From Antedon bifida (lineage: Eukaryota > Echinodermata > Crinoidea > Comatulida > Antedonidae): a stretch of DNA of 64,000 bases. A program made the translations under genes and the position numbers. The DNA lies in assembly GCA_963402885.1 (NCBI GenBank), contig OY727095.1, positions 4,841,001 to 4,905,000 on the forward strand. The letters run 5' to 3'. Every line of letters starts with the position of its first letter. Position 1 is the stretch's first letter. A model generated the notes under the pieces. That model worked only from the letters and a program-made list of their open reading frames with translations, had not been told where the DNA came from and did no database searches. This document shows positions 1-11,270 of this stretch, piece by piece.

Positions 1-1111
1 GGTCCAGTCACCAAAATATAGTCTATATTCCAAGTAATTTGGTACGAACGTGGATAATCAAATGTGGCATAATTATATATTTATGTAACCCAAGTACACA
101 TACTTATGAGACAAGTGACATATGTGGCACATGCAAAGGAAATCAAACATATAAGTCGGAATTTTCAGAATTGAGATTTTCACAAATACTGAAACTACAT
201 AATCCAAGATTTAAAATGCTGAAAAAAATATCTTGATACTATGTCTACTTCCAGAGATATCTCAGTCTAAAGTTTTGCCTGTTACATTCAGTGTTTTGAG
301 AAAAATGCTTTTAAAGAGGAAATGACAAATACAAAAAAGGGCATCTAAGTTTATGCCTTAGCAAAAGGGTATTCTAATTTTTTTATTTCAATGAAACTTT
401 CCACCTTCATTAATTAACTATTGTTCTATTATTATGCAAAATTTTCATTAAAAACAACCCATTGGAACACTTTCAATTTAAGCATAAAACATGATAGGTT
501 TTATGAAAATCATACATAATTTACACCATCTTTTTAACCAACATACCACACAAAATGTTAAAATGTATTTAATTATTTGTTTCAAAACAGAAAAACACGG
601 TCAAGGTAATGTAAATAAATACTATTTCAGCTATTATTTTCTGTAAAAATAAAAAAAATGTAATTTTTCAGCCTTTTATTGATTGAAACCATAATGTTAT
701 ATTGTATGATATGTACAGTAGTGTCCACAAAGCAATTTTATTTCTATTGGACATTCACACATTCATTAAAACTAATTTTATTATTTTTAATTCATTTTTA
801 AATAAAAAAAAAAAGTATTATGTATCAATCAGTAGAAACCAAATGAAAGTAGTAACAAAAAGTGCACCTGAAGTTGAAGGCATTGAGTTTGACCCCTGGC
901 CAATCAACTGTATCTTAAAATGCCCAGGGACCAACAACACCTTTTGAAAATACTACTTTGCAAAAGTCAAAAGTGAATTTATATTTAGTTAGTGGTATTA
1001 AATCATTCAACCATATTTTTTGTTTGTTCATCAAATATTTTGGATTTAAAAAAGTGAAAACTTTTTGATTTTTGTTTTTATTCATAGGATTTGAAAACAG
1101 CTTTGTATTTA
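1..1111. other. Intergenic AT-rich DNA
   Basis: No gene, RNA or clear repeat is recognised. The short open frames here (65 and 81 codons) look like no known protein and have no good translation context. Confidence 0.
1104..1111. repeat. Candidate target-site duplication, left copy (TGTATTTA)
   Basis: TGTATTTA directly abuts the left end of the foldback element. The same octamer is at 3282-3289, directly after its right end. Eight bases is the length reported for TU-type elements. The right inverted end carries two extra bases (TA) before it, so the exact edge is uncertain. Confidence 0.
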
Positions 1112-1249
1112 TGGGCGGCCATTAGGGCCAAAATAGACAAACGTTGCCGTACGAACAATTCCGCTCCCGTAAGGCAAACTAATGGCGTTAAAGACACAAT
1201 TCCTCGAGTGACAAACAAATATTGCCGTACGGACACACAAACACATTGC

Positions 1250-1396
1250 CATATGAACAAATTGCCGTATGGTAAATTGGCGTAAGGACAAACATTGGCG
1301 TAAGGACAGAAATTGGCGTAAGGACAAAAATTGCCGAAAGGACAAAATTGCCGAAAGGACAAAAATTGGCGTAAGGACAAAAATTGGCGTACGGTC
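1250..1396. repeat. Left outer tandem-repeat domain of the foldback element
   Basis: About eight imperfect ~17-bp units based on attggcgtaaggacaaa or attgccgaaaggacaaa. The inverted counterpart is at 3001..3140. Confidence 0.
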
Positions 1397-1654
1397 TAAC
1401 TAAATATAAACGTTGAGGGCAGCATAGTAATTTAAAACCACGTGACTGAAACCACTCTGTTGTGTGTCCAGTCCTGATGGGGAATAAAAACATAATCATG
1501 GAAGGCTTGTGTTAAGCTAGCCAACAATATAGGCCAGCCGACAATAAGCCAGCCCACTTTTATTTTTTCCAGCCAACAATAACTATGAAACACCGTTTGT
1601 GTATTTTTTACATTTTCAGTGTTACTTATGGTTTTTATGGTATTAGAAATGAAA

Positions 1655-2755
1655 TATTTGTGAGAAAACGGTGTATTGCTCCTGGGAGTCACTTGGTGGG
1701 ATTATACTAGGGTACCTCTTTAGTCGTCCAGTAAAAGTTGGAGTAGGCCTATGACCGCTGGTCCCGTTTACTCAGCCCTCATCTTTTAAATCTGAGTGTA
1801 ACTCAATTACGATTTTTAATATTATAGTGAAATTTGATACTGTATTTGTGAGAAAACGGCGGATTGCTCCTGGGAGTTACTTGGTGGGATTATACTAGGG
1901 TACCTCCTTAGTCGTCCAGTATAAGTTAAAGTAGGACCGCTGGTCCCGTTTACTCAGCATTTATCTTTTAAATCTGAGTGTAAAATTACGATTTTTAATA
2001 TTATAGTGAAGTTTACTCAGCATTTATCTTTTGAATTTTATACTGTATTTGTAAGAAAACGGCGGATTTAAAAGGTGAAGGCTGAGTAAACGGGACCAGT
2101 GGTCATACTCTAACTTTCACTGGACGACTAAGGAGGTACCCTAGTATAATCCCACCAAGTGACTCCCAGGAGCAATCCGCCGTTTTCTCACAAATAGCCT
2201 ACAGTATAAAATTTCACTATATATAAAAAATCGTAATTGAGTTACACTCAGATTTTTAAAAGATAAATGCTGAGTAAACGGGACCAGTGGTCATACTCTA
2301 ATTTATACTGGACGACTAAGGAGGTACCCTAGTATAATCCCACCAAGTAACTCCCAGGAGCAATCTGCCGTTTTCTCACAAATACAGTATCCAATTTCAC
2401 TATAATATTAAAAATCGTAATTGAGTTACACTCAGATTTTTAAAAGATAAATGCTGAGTAAACGGGACCAGCGGTCCTACTTTAACTTATACTGGACGAC
2501 CAAGGAGGTACCCTAGTATAATCCCATCAAGTAACTCCCATGAGCATTCCGCCGTTTTCTCACAAATACAGTATCAAATTTCACTATAATATTAAAAATC
2601 ATAATTGAGTTACACTCAGATTTAAAAGATGAAGGCTGAGTAAACGGGAACACTACAGCGGTCCTACTCTAACTTATACTGGACGACTAAGGGTACCCTA
2701 GTATAATCCCACCAAGTGACTCCCAGGAGCAATCCGCCGTTTTCTCACAAATATT
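1655..2755. repeat. Inner ~180-bp repeats of the foldback element, two forward and four reversed
   Basis: The word ggtcccgtttactcag occurs forward near 1763 and 1940, with a partial third near 2010. Its reverse complement ctgagtaaacgggacc occurs near 2081, 2273, 2453 and, slightly altered, 2636. Spacing is 177-192 bp. Each unit also carries the ggtaccctagtataatccca block and the gagaaaacggcggatt block. Orientation flips near 2060, so the palindrome is off-centre. Confidence 0.
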
Positions 2756-3000
2756 TAATTTCTAATACCATAAAAACCATAAGTAACACTGAAAATGTAA
2801 AAAATACACAAACGGTGTTTCATAGTTATTGTTGTGGCTGGAAAAAATAAAAGTGGGAAGGCTTATTGTCGGCTGGCCTATATTGTTGGCCTTCCATGAT
2901 TATGTTTTTATTCCCCATCAGGACCGGACACACAGATTGGTTTCAGTCACGTGGTTTTAAATTACTATGCTGCCCTCAACGTTTATATTTAGTTAGACTG

Positions 3001-3140
3001 TACGCCAATTTTTGTCCTTTCGGCAATTTTGTCCTTTCGGCAATTTTTTTCCTTACGCCAATTTTTGTCCTTACGCCAATGTTTGTCCTTACGCCAATTT
3101 AACCATACGGCAATTTGTTCATACGGCAATTTGTTCATAT
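3001..3140. repeat. Right outer tandem-repeat domain of the foldback element
   Basis: Units based on tttgtccttacgccaat, the reverse complement of the left domain. Unit number and order differ slightly from the left arm, as expected of tandem arrays. Confidence 0.
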
Positions 3141-3281
3141 GGCAATGTGTTTGTGTGTCCGTACGGCAATATTTGTTTGTCACTCGAGGAATTATGTCTT
3201 TAACGCCATTAGTTTGCCTTACGGGAGCGGAATTGTTCGTACGGCAACGTTTGTCTATTTTGGCCCTAATGGCCGCCCATA

Positions 3282-3289
3282 TGTATTTA
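3282..3289. repeat. Candidate target-site duplication, right copy (TGTATTTA)
   Basis: Second copy of the octamer found at 1104-1111, flanking the foldback element on the right. Confidence 0.
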
Positions 3290-3819
3290 CAATCATGAAT
3301 TGCAGTTTGATACTTTTGTTTGAGTGAAAGAATGAACGTTGTGTTGATGTGTACAATGGTGATGTGTACAATGATGTGTGTACAGTTCTGGTTTTGAGAA
3401 TAATACATTTTGTGAAAAATACATGCAAGGAAAATTTATTGTAATCTTAAGTAACAAAGGAAAAAATCTAGTAAAAACATCACACAAATATTTCATGAGT
3501 TCATCAGCATTATGAAATCAGTAAAGCTAAAAATTATTGACTAGTACGTAGAAAAACCATGACAACATGTTCATCTAATTGTGTCAAAGTTAAAGTGAGC
3601 ATGCCGACATAGTCATGTGTTCACTCAATACCTTAGTTATGTATTCTTTCCTAAGGGTGTTCTCAGAAAAAACCGATTGCTTTAATTATTTATGCAATCT
3701 TGTGAGTCTCCTGTAACATGTGATGGGCATTATAAAATCTAAGAAGGAAGGTGCAAATATTCTACAATCTAAATCAAATTAACAAAATATAAATGTGAAC
3801 ATTGAAAATGAATATTGAC
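3290..3819. other. Intergenic AT-rich DNA
   Basis: No gene is seen. A short gtgtacaatg-type repetition lies at 3345-3385. Confidence 0.
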
Positions 3820-4330
3820 ACATGAATGACAAATCAATGCGAACTTAACATATAAATGTGAATTGTGAACTTTAAAAATAAATATTAACATATATCGGAC
3901 CCCAATGGAAACTTTTTTGTAAGGATTAATTGTGTTGTCCTGAATTCATCTTCATATGTTTCTCCTTTGTTTTTCCTTCAATTGTTCTTTATGTATCCAA
4001 CCTCTTTATGTATGATGTATTGATTAAAAATATTAACAAACGATGACAAATGAATTCAAACATAACATATAAATGTGAACATAACATATGCTTGTGAACA
4101 TTAAAATTACCATTAACATATGAATGTGAATATTTACATATGAATGTTTACATTAACATATAAATGTGTACATTAACATACTTATGAATGTGAATATTTA
4201 CATATGAATGTTTACATTAACATATGAATGTGTACATTAACATATGAATGTGTACATTAACATACTTATGAATGTGAACATTAACATATGAATGTTTACA
4301 TTAACATATAAATGTGAAGATTAGTATTTA
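3820..4330. repeat. Degenerate minisatellite, 20-40-bp units (acatatgaatgt / ttaacat)
   Basis: The words catatgaatgtg, acattaacatat and gtttacattaac recur, most regularly from 4060 to 4320. The unit is roughly 20-21 bp with longer composite periods. Confidence 0.
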
Positions 4331-4422
4331 TTGAAATATTCTCAACATTCAACTCATAAACATTCATTATTTGTATTGTATTTGATATTGTCGTCAAATC
4401 ATCCTTTATTTCAAATAAAATA

Positions 4423-4640
4423 CATAAGAATGTTACCAACAAGCCAGGTCACAGCTTGGAGGACCAAGCATATGCAGGGCAAAAAAAGACAACAAATACA
4501 AAACATAAGAATGTAACAAACATCCCAGGTCACAGCTTGGAGGACCAATCATATGCAGGGCAAAACAAGACAACAAATACAAAACATAAGAATGCAACAA
4601 ACATCCCAGGTCACAGCTTGGAGGACCAAGCATATGCATG
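4423..4640. repeat. 81-bp tandem repeat, about 2.7 copies
   Basis: Units begin with cataagaatg at 4423, 4504 and 4585. Each contains the block caggtcacagcttggagga and atatgcaggg. The 81-bp period keeps frames open on both strands, giving short reading frames that repeat themselves and are not taken as genes. Confidence 0.
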
Positions 4641-6007
4641 ATGAACAATACATAATATACTAATAAAGAACTCGCAGAAATATTGTTATCATACGCAAGA
4701 AAAAAAGGCAGTGTACATATCATTTTCGCCATTATCATCATTAATGAAGCAACAACAACAATGTTAATGATATATGATGCCGTGGCTATTGTTTACCTTT
4801 TAAATGTAATTAAGCATCAGCTAGCTATTGTTAATAATACCTCATTACTTTCTAACAGTAGCAAACAAACGTATTGATCTTTATTTGCAACAATAGTATG
4901 TTCAATATGATTGTAGTCAGTGCATACTTTGTAATAAACTGCAGTGTTTGCAGTGCAGTCTCCCTCTATTAATCTTGGAACCAAATTGGTGATTTGGAAC
5001 CAAATTGGTGATTATTTTTGCCCCTATTTAGCTATAAAAAACATAGCACATTCATACAAAATTGATGCTTGCTTAACTATTTCCACATCAGTATCTTCTC
5101 TGCTAAAAATACAGTATTTCAGGGGTGTGATTTTTGCGATTTTTAAGTGATATAATTAATGTGATAACTATGTATCAAATAAAAAGTTAAAAAAAGGCAA
5201 AATATAAATGAAACTATTTACTTTATTTACTACTATAGAAACATACAAATTTTGTAATTTTTGCACAACCTTCATGATTGTTTTATTCTTTAAAAAAGTG
5301 AAAAATAAATGCTGCGAATATATTTTAACTACAACATAAAAATGGGGAGCATCCAAATACTTTATTATTGCATGGCCTTGAACATTTTTTTTTTTGTTCA
5401 TGCAAACAATTAGAATACGCTAATAAAAAGGGAAAAATAAAGGCTGTAAAATAATATTGAACTATGACATACAAAGTAATGGGAGCATCCAATCCTGCAT
5501 TTAATTGCATGTTTCTATCTGTGACATACATCTTTAATTGGAATCCTATCTTGGCAATACGATATTTAGTGTCATCTCTATTTTTAGTAGTACGCATAAC
5601 TTTCAACTTATTCCCAAGAACGAAATCAAATTAAATCAAATTCGTTTTTCAGTAGAATCTGTACATGAAAAATGATGAACAACTGGGAAGTGACTCATCT
5701 CCACAGCTGTCCAATCAAAATGTAAAAATGACATCAAAATGACCCAGAAAATTAGGTAAACAATTAGAGTAATGTACTATATTTCTAAATAATATAATTG
5801 AAACATTTTAGAATGACATCAAAAGACGAACCGAAATGGATGCGCAATGTTGGTCACCTGCTAAATTAGAAGTATGTTATTGTTGACAAATCCAAGAGTA
5901 TGCATGTTATTATGGTTTAAAGATTGAATACAAGATCAGAATTTTTTTTATTCATATAATCAGAATTAACATTTGGAAATTTTAAGCTAAATTTTGTTTA
6001 TATTAAA
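4641..6007. other. Intergenic AT-rich DNA
   Basis: Nothing recognisable apart from two diverged stretches around 5330-5400 and 5460-5510 that share atgggagcatccaa and gcatg, possibly an old local duplication. Confidence 0.
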
Positions 6008-6181
6008 AAGCTCTGTGTACACTCTCACATTTTATGTGACAACAAAATGTGATGTGCCCATATATGGACATGTTGATATCAAATCACTACCATATTTGGG
6101 CATATCACTACCATATTTGGGCATATCACTACCATATTTGGGCACATCATATTTTTTTTGTCAAACTAGTTTGATAGTGTA
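6008..6181 (+). mobile_element. MITE, family 1 (CTCTGTCTACACTATC ends), copy with three internal repeats
   Basis: Begins aagctctgtgtacactctc and ends agtttgatagtgta. The inside has aatgtgatgtgcccatatat and its inverse tgggcacatcat, with three tandem copies of a 21-bp unit (tcactaccatatttgggcat). Same family as 7752, 18139 and 52274. No coding capacity. Confidence 0.
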
Positions 6182-7751
6182 AATGAATGCTGTACTACTT
6201 GATGTATTATTGTAATTGTTGAAATATATAATAATGTAAATATATGCATTTAATATTGTTGTAAATAATTTGCATGGTGACTGTTAGTGTTCATCCGCTT
6301 TTAAGGAGAGTAACCAATACATATTATTAACATTATTTAAGTTAATGCTGTGGTTATAAATGAATGTGTTATGTTTCATTAAATTTGTTAAAATAATTTT
6401 TTCATTTCTAGAGCTTTGGCTACAAAATTGGCAAATTAAAAGTCATTTTTTATGACTCAACATATTCATGATGTACAGAGATTACAAGAGATTTGTTTCT
6501 AGCCAGTATTATTAATATTCTAAATGTGTTTGTGTAATTTTTTTGGCCAGAGTGTGACCATGTCATAGGTTCACAAGGGACGCAAGTATCTTTAGATTTC
6601 CTGTTTCCATTCTTGAGGATAAAAGATTTTTCTTTCATTATTAAGGCAGGTGCTGTAATGCCATTACTACATATATACAAACCATTCAATGCTACTTCAA
6701 TGTGGAATTATTGACCAGGTCAACTGCTAAGTAAATATGCCTTAAGTCATTTATCTTATCTGGACTATCTGACCAATGGTCAGTATGTAGGGCGGTTCAT
6801 CAGCACACATTATACATAGATAAAGTGCATTTCTGTTGATAAAACATATTAGCTCAGGGATCATATTGCAACGCATGTTCAAGTGCAGGGTCAATTGGAT
6901 CGAATGAGCTAACATCCTATAATAATGTCCAACGAGAAATCGACCTACAAGAAATCAGGTCATATTATTGGGAAACTTTCTTTTGAAGAGATAGCCTGAG
7001 GTATGCATTTCTCAAGAGACGTCAACAATGCTATTATTCGCACCTGAGCTGCCGCAAACACATTCAACGCTGATGAACATGTTATTTTACCCACCTACAA
7101 GCTGTTGAGTTTTAATCTCAATTTCACAATAAAACTATGTTCTTTAAATTATTATAAAAATATTAATGTGAAATAAACATTATTATAAAAATTGTAAAAA
7201 TTCTTTTTTATAGCACTATATACTTTATATTCATAAAAGGTTTTTAATTAATATTGTAGGTACGTATCTGTTATGAATTTGTAAAAGCAACACATTTCAA
7301 GAATTTAATTTATTTTAACCACAAAATCCTCTTATCTTCAATCAATTTTTAAAAGGCAGTGAATGTGTGGGATAATTTGATGGCTCAATTGCCCTTGACG
7401 AAGGTGGGTAGCAGAGTAGGAAGGAGCCTTTTTTGGTGGAATAACTGGAAGTACTGTATATGTCTTATTTTCTTATAAAGTTTCCATTTCCTTCCAGGGG
7501 AATAATGTGGGCAAAGTAGCCTTGACAATATCATTTTGTGTGTGGGAGGGGGAAATAGAATGTTTACAGGCCTAAAGTGGGTGTAGATTTTATGGTACAA
7601 GTGTGAAAATTACTACTTGGTCCAGGGTGACTACGGGGGTTGTATTTTGAGGCACACGCCATCCCTTGACACCTAAAATGAAATTATGAACTATTTTTCA
7701 TATAGTATCTATTTCTGACTATAATTATTAATATCTAATATGATATTAATA
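6182..7751. other. Intergenic AT-rich DNA
   Basis: No gene or clear repeat is recognised. Confidence 0.
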
Positions 7752-7863
7752 TTTTATGTGATGATTTATATGTCATATCACTACCATATTTGGGCATATC
7801 ACTACATATTTGGGCACATCACACTTTTTTTGTAAAACTAGTTTGATAGTGTAGACAGAGCTT
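7752..7863 (+). mobile_element. MITE, family 1, 5'-truncated copy
   Basis: Starts inside the element at atatgtcatatcactacc, carries two internal units (one missing two bases), and ends with the intact terminus ttgatagtgtagacagagctt. The left inverted terminus is missing. Confidence 0.
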
Positions 7864-8861
7864 CAGACTTCCCAGTATTTGGCACCATGCATGGTATAAT
7901 ACACTGTTGCTGTTTTCTGAAATAAAACAAGATTTAAAATAAGGACAAATTATCAATGTTTATATAATATTCTGAAGCTGAAACCAACTATATAAATCGA
8001 ACGATTGATTGATTTATCCATATAATGCAATATTCTCTTGACTTAATGAGTGACCTCAGAAAAAGGATAACTATTTATGGCTAGTAAATGTTGTAAAACT
8101 TTAATTACGTCGTCATCATATTATAACCTTGTTCCAACACACTCTGTTCTTGGGTGGTTATTTAGTATCCTAAAAAATCAATTTTAAAACCTTGTTGTTT
8201 TATGTCCCCTGTGGGTATATAGTTAATAATACTAATGTAAAGCATATATTATTAAATGAATTAAAAATTAACTTTAAAGATTTTTCAATAACTTCATTCC
8301 AAAACACTTTTTAACTGAATTTTTTGTTTTCTAAAACTGATTGCTATTTTTAATGTATATTGTAATTACTCTTTGTCTTTATTTTATTATGTTTGTTATA
8401 TTTTCAATTACTGTACCACTTTGGAAATCAGTGCACTAGTACTGAAAGTGCTTGCAGAATAAAGAAAGAATAAATAAATAAAATAAATAAATAAATAAAT
8501 ATTCAACAACATCATCTGTAAATCATAGATAGAATATAATAAAAAGACTGAAACAACCTTTAGAAGCCAAAAGCAAAACATAAAACAACGAGATAACAAA
8601 TATAATTTAATGTGTAAATTGATAAAAGTTAACGATCTGATTGTAAATGTTCCCATTATTTTCCTGCGTTGCTCTTTAGGTACCCAATCGTTCAGTATTC
8701 ATATTGTAAGTTGATTATTTTGTAATCATTTTTATAATTCTTTATAAATTTTTGTAAACCGACTATTTCTCTGAAATATATCAACACCGCCATCATCATG
8801 ATCTTCATCATCATCATAATCTTCAAAATCATCAATAAAATATGGTATAACATACGATATA
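7864..8861. other. Intergenic DNA with simple repeats
   Basis: Contains an AAAT/ATAA microsatellite at 8468-8502 and a CAT/ATC-rich stretch at 8790-8840. No gene recognised. Confidence 0.
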
Positions 8862-9023
8862 CAGTCAATTCTCCTAATACCGGACATCTTTGGGTTGACC
8901 AATTATGTCTGGTTTTCTGGAAAGTCTAGTATTCAGAATGTGTTTTTAATGGTAAAAATGAATTGTTTGGACTTCAAGAAAAGTCTGGTATTGGGAGGGT
9001 TTTTGGTTTTCAGAGTTGACATG
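8862..9023. mobile_element. Probable pogo/Tigger-like MITE
   Basis: After a TA dinucleotide (8860-8861) the left end reads CAGTCAATTCTCCTAATACC. A degraded inverse is at the right (tctggtattgggagg ... gttgacatgta). Ends starting CAGT next to TA are typical of Tc1/mariner/pogo elements. The right end carries an insertion, so the call is moderate. Confidence 0.
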
Positions 9024-9049
9024 TATACCATATTTTAATACCCCTGTTT

Positions 9050-9690
9050 CTGCCAAGTGGTATTTTGCAGCAGAAACAAGGTCTAAGTGGTATTTTGCAG
9101 CAGAAACAGGGTCTAAGTGGTATTTTGCAGCAGAAACAGGGTCTAAGTGGTATTTTGCAGCAGAAACAGGGTCTAATTGGTATTTTGCAGTAGAAACAGG
9201 GTCTAAGTAGTATTTTGCAGCAGAAACAGGGTCTAAGTAGTATTTTGCAGCAGAAACAGGGTCTAAGTGATATTTTGCAGTAGAAACAGGGTCTAAGTGG
9301 TATTTTGCAGCCAAAACAAAGTCTAACTCTAAGTAGTATTTTGCAGCAAAAACAGGGTCTAAGTGGTATTTTGCAGCAGAAACATGGTCTAAGTGGTATT
9401 TTGCAGTAGAAAAAAAAAAAGTCTAAGTGGTATTTTGCAGCCAAAACAAAGTCTAACTCTAAGTAGTATTTTGCAGCAAAAACAGGGTCTAAGTGGTATT
9501 TTGCAGCAGAAACATGGTCTAAGTGGTATTTTGCAGCAGAAACAGGGTCTAAGTGGTATTTTGCAGCAGAAACAGGGTCTAAGTGGTATTTTGCAGCAGA
9601 AACATGGTCTAAGTGGTATTTTGCAGTAGAAACAGGGTCTAAGTAGTATTTTGCAGCAGAAACAGAGTCTAACTGGTATTTTTCATAAAT
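9050..9690. repeat. 30-bp minisatellite (aagtggtattttgcagcagaaacagggtct type), ~21 units
   Basis: Units recur exactly every 30 bases from 9060 to 9300. They then become a higher-order form: a ~110-bp block with ccaaaacaaagtctaactct occurs at 9301 and again 130 bp later at 9431, separated by an A-run at 9409-9420. Variants differ by g/a in ggtctaagtgg versus gtagt. The reading frames on both strands translate the 10-residue repeat and are not genes. Confidence 0.
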
Positions 9691-10389
9691 AAATACAATT
9701 TATCCAGAATATCTATGTTGAAGGTCATAATACAGATTGTAAAGATTGCATTAATATTTACTTTGGTATTAAATTTCTATCTTGTTATTTCAAAGGCATT
9801 CATCATGTTATTCAAGAGAACACATGTCTATGTGAGCTATTGTTTGACCGTTAGCATACACATCAATATTGCATGTACTCCGGCCTGCTTCTCTCAAGTT
9901 CACTTACATCTCTTGTTACATGATGTTACCAGCACTTTACAACTCAGCGAATTCAAAGGTGTAACTTTGTACTTTTAATATGTAATTTAAGAGCGTGCAA
10001 ACGACCTGTTATGTTGTTATAGTGCATTGGTCACTTTCAAATGGATTGAGCATACTTCCCCGTCCATGACATGCTTGACCAGTCCAATTTCTTTAATATA
10101 GTAGATTGATCAAGGTGACGTACTTTGCCAAATTCATTTGTTTTTAGAAATTAAAGCGTTGCGGACAATTAATAGGCAAGATTTTCTTATTAAAATCGAG
10201 ATGAGATTCGAGGATTAATCTTACTTAGTTCTTTCTAGATTTCACAATCTCAGACTTTCTTGCTTATTAATCATAGATCACACAGAAGGTTGAATATTAC
10301 ATAATAATGCATTATCAAAAATCTATTTTGGAAACATTTCAAAATATATATCTACTTCTACTATTTCTAGGTCACACAATAAACAATTC
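9691..10389. other. Intergenic AT-rich DNA
   Basis: No gene or recognisable repeat. Confidence 0.
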
Positions 10390-10399
10390 ATATATAATA

Positions 10400-10775
10400 G
10401 ACCAGCATTTGGGATGGTGGACGGATGGATGTGGGTTGACGAAATTGATGGGAGGGATGGATGGATGGATAGGGTGGTGGACGGATACGATGGTGGACGG
10501 ATGGTATGGTTGGACGGTTGGATGCAGGTTGATGAAATTGATGGAGGGATGGATGAATAGGATGGGTGGACAGATGGATGTGGGTTGATGAAATTGATGG
10601 AGGAATGGATGGATAGGATGGTGGACGGATATGATGGTGGACGGATGGTATGGTTGGACGGTTGAATGCAGGTTGACGAAATTGATGGTGTGATGGATGA
10701 ATAGGATGGGAGGACAGATGGGTGGGTTGATAAAATTGATGGAGGAATGGACGGATTTAAGGATGGGAGGGTTGG
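10400..10775. repeat. GGATG/GGACGG-rich minisatellite with higher-order structure
   Basis: Strand-asymmetric, G-rich array of ggatggatgg, ggtggacgg and gttgatgaaattgatgg. The last word recurs near 10435, 10528, 10584, 10671 and 10727, so spacings alternate (about 93, 56, 87, 56) and give a two-part unit of roughly 145 bp. Confidence 0.
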
Positions 10776-11098
10776 ATTTTTTACATTAAGTGCATAGGTT
10801 CAAAAACAGTATGATTTTCAAAGCAAAACATATAAATATGTGATTGGCTAAATATTAGAATAATCTGCATATCGTTAATCTCACCAACCAATGAGATTGA
10901 TGCAAGTGTAGTAAAAATTGATTAGCGCTTAAATATCTTAAGTTATTTGATAATGTATAACCATGTTACATAATTACTTATATCAGTATCAGTACTAATA
11001 TAAGAATACACACTATGTAGCAATATATATTTAAAGCAGAGATCAACAACACGGTTGAGATGGGCAGAATAGAAACCAAACAATTATATTTATTTATA
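10776..11098. other. Intergenic AT-rich DNA
   Basis: Nothing recognised. Confidence 0.
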
Positions 11099-11270
11099 TT
11101 TTATTAATTTCGGCAAACACAATTATACAAATATATCAATACAAAAAATAGCTAGATTGCACCAAGGAGTGGCAAAAGAGGACAATAGCTTCTGTCGCCA
11201 ATTAGGCGTGCCACTCCAACAAAAATTATGAGCAGATTTGAAGGTCGGAGCCGCCTTCATGTTTTAGAAG
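11099..11270 (-). mobile_element. Possible 3' end of a non-LTR retrotransposon
   Basis: On the minus strand a more GC-rich stretch (ttggagtggcacgcctaatt ... ttttgccactccttggtg) runs into an A/T-rich tail with aataaaatataaataaat. This looks like a 5'-truncated LINE tail. No reverse-transcriptase sequence remains, so the call is tentative. Confidence 0.

Larger units (their letters stand above)
1112..3281. mobile_element. Foldback (TU-like) transposable element
   Basis: A ~2.2-kb palindromic element. The left end (GGGCGGCCATTAGGGCC from 1113) is matched in inverse by the right end finishing at 3279. Each arm has an outer domain of ~17-bp tandem repeats (ttggcgtaaggacaaaa and variants), a middle segment of about 250 bp, and an inner domain of ~180-bp units. 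The inner units change orientation near 2060. There is no transposase frame. Such an architecture, long inverted arms with outer tandem 15-mer-like repeats, is known from the sea-urchin TU foldback elements; membership here is inference. The open frames of 60-140 codons inside it translate the repeats and are not genes. Confidence 0.

Noticed and set aside
1078..1499. Open frames of ~80-140 codons on both strands in both arms of the foldback element
   Set aside because: Their translations are tandem repeats of the 17-bp unit in different frames and occur symmetrically in both arms; no start context or known domain.
8946..9629. Overlapping long frames with a repeating 10-residue protein
   Set aside because: The 30-bp minisatellite is open in several frames on both strands; this follows from the period being a multiple of three.
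9050..9690. CRISPR-like array
   Set aside because: Repeats are contiguous with no unique spacers, and the DNA is eukaryotic.
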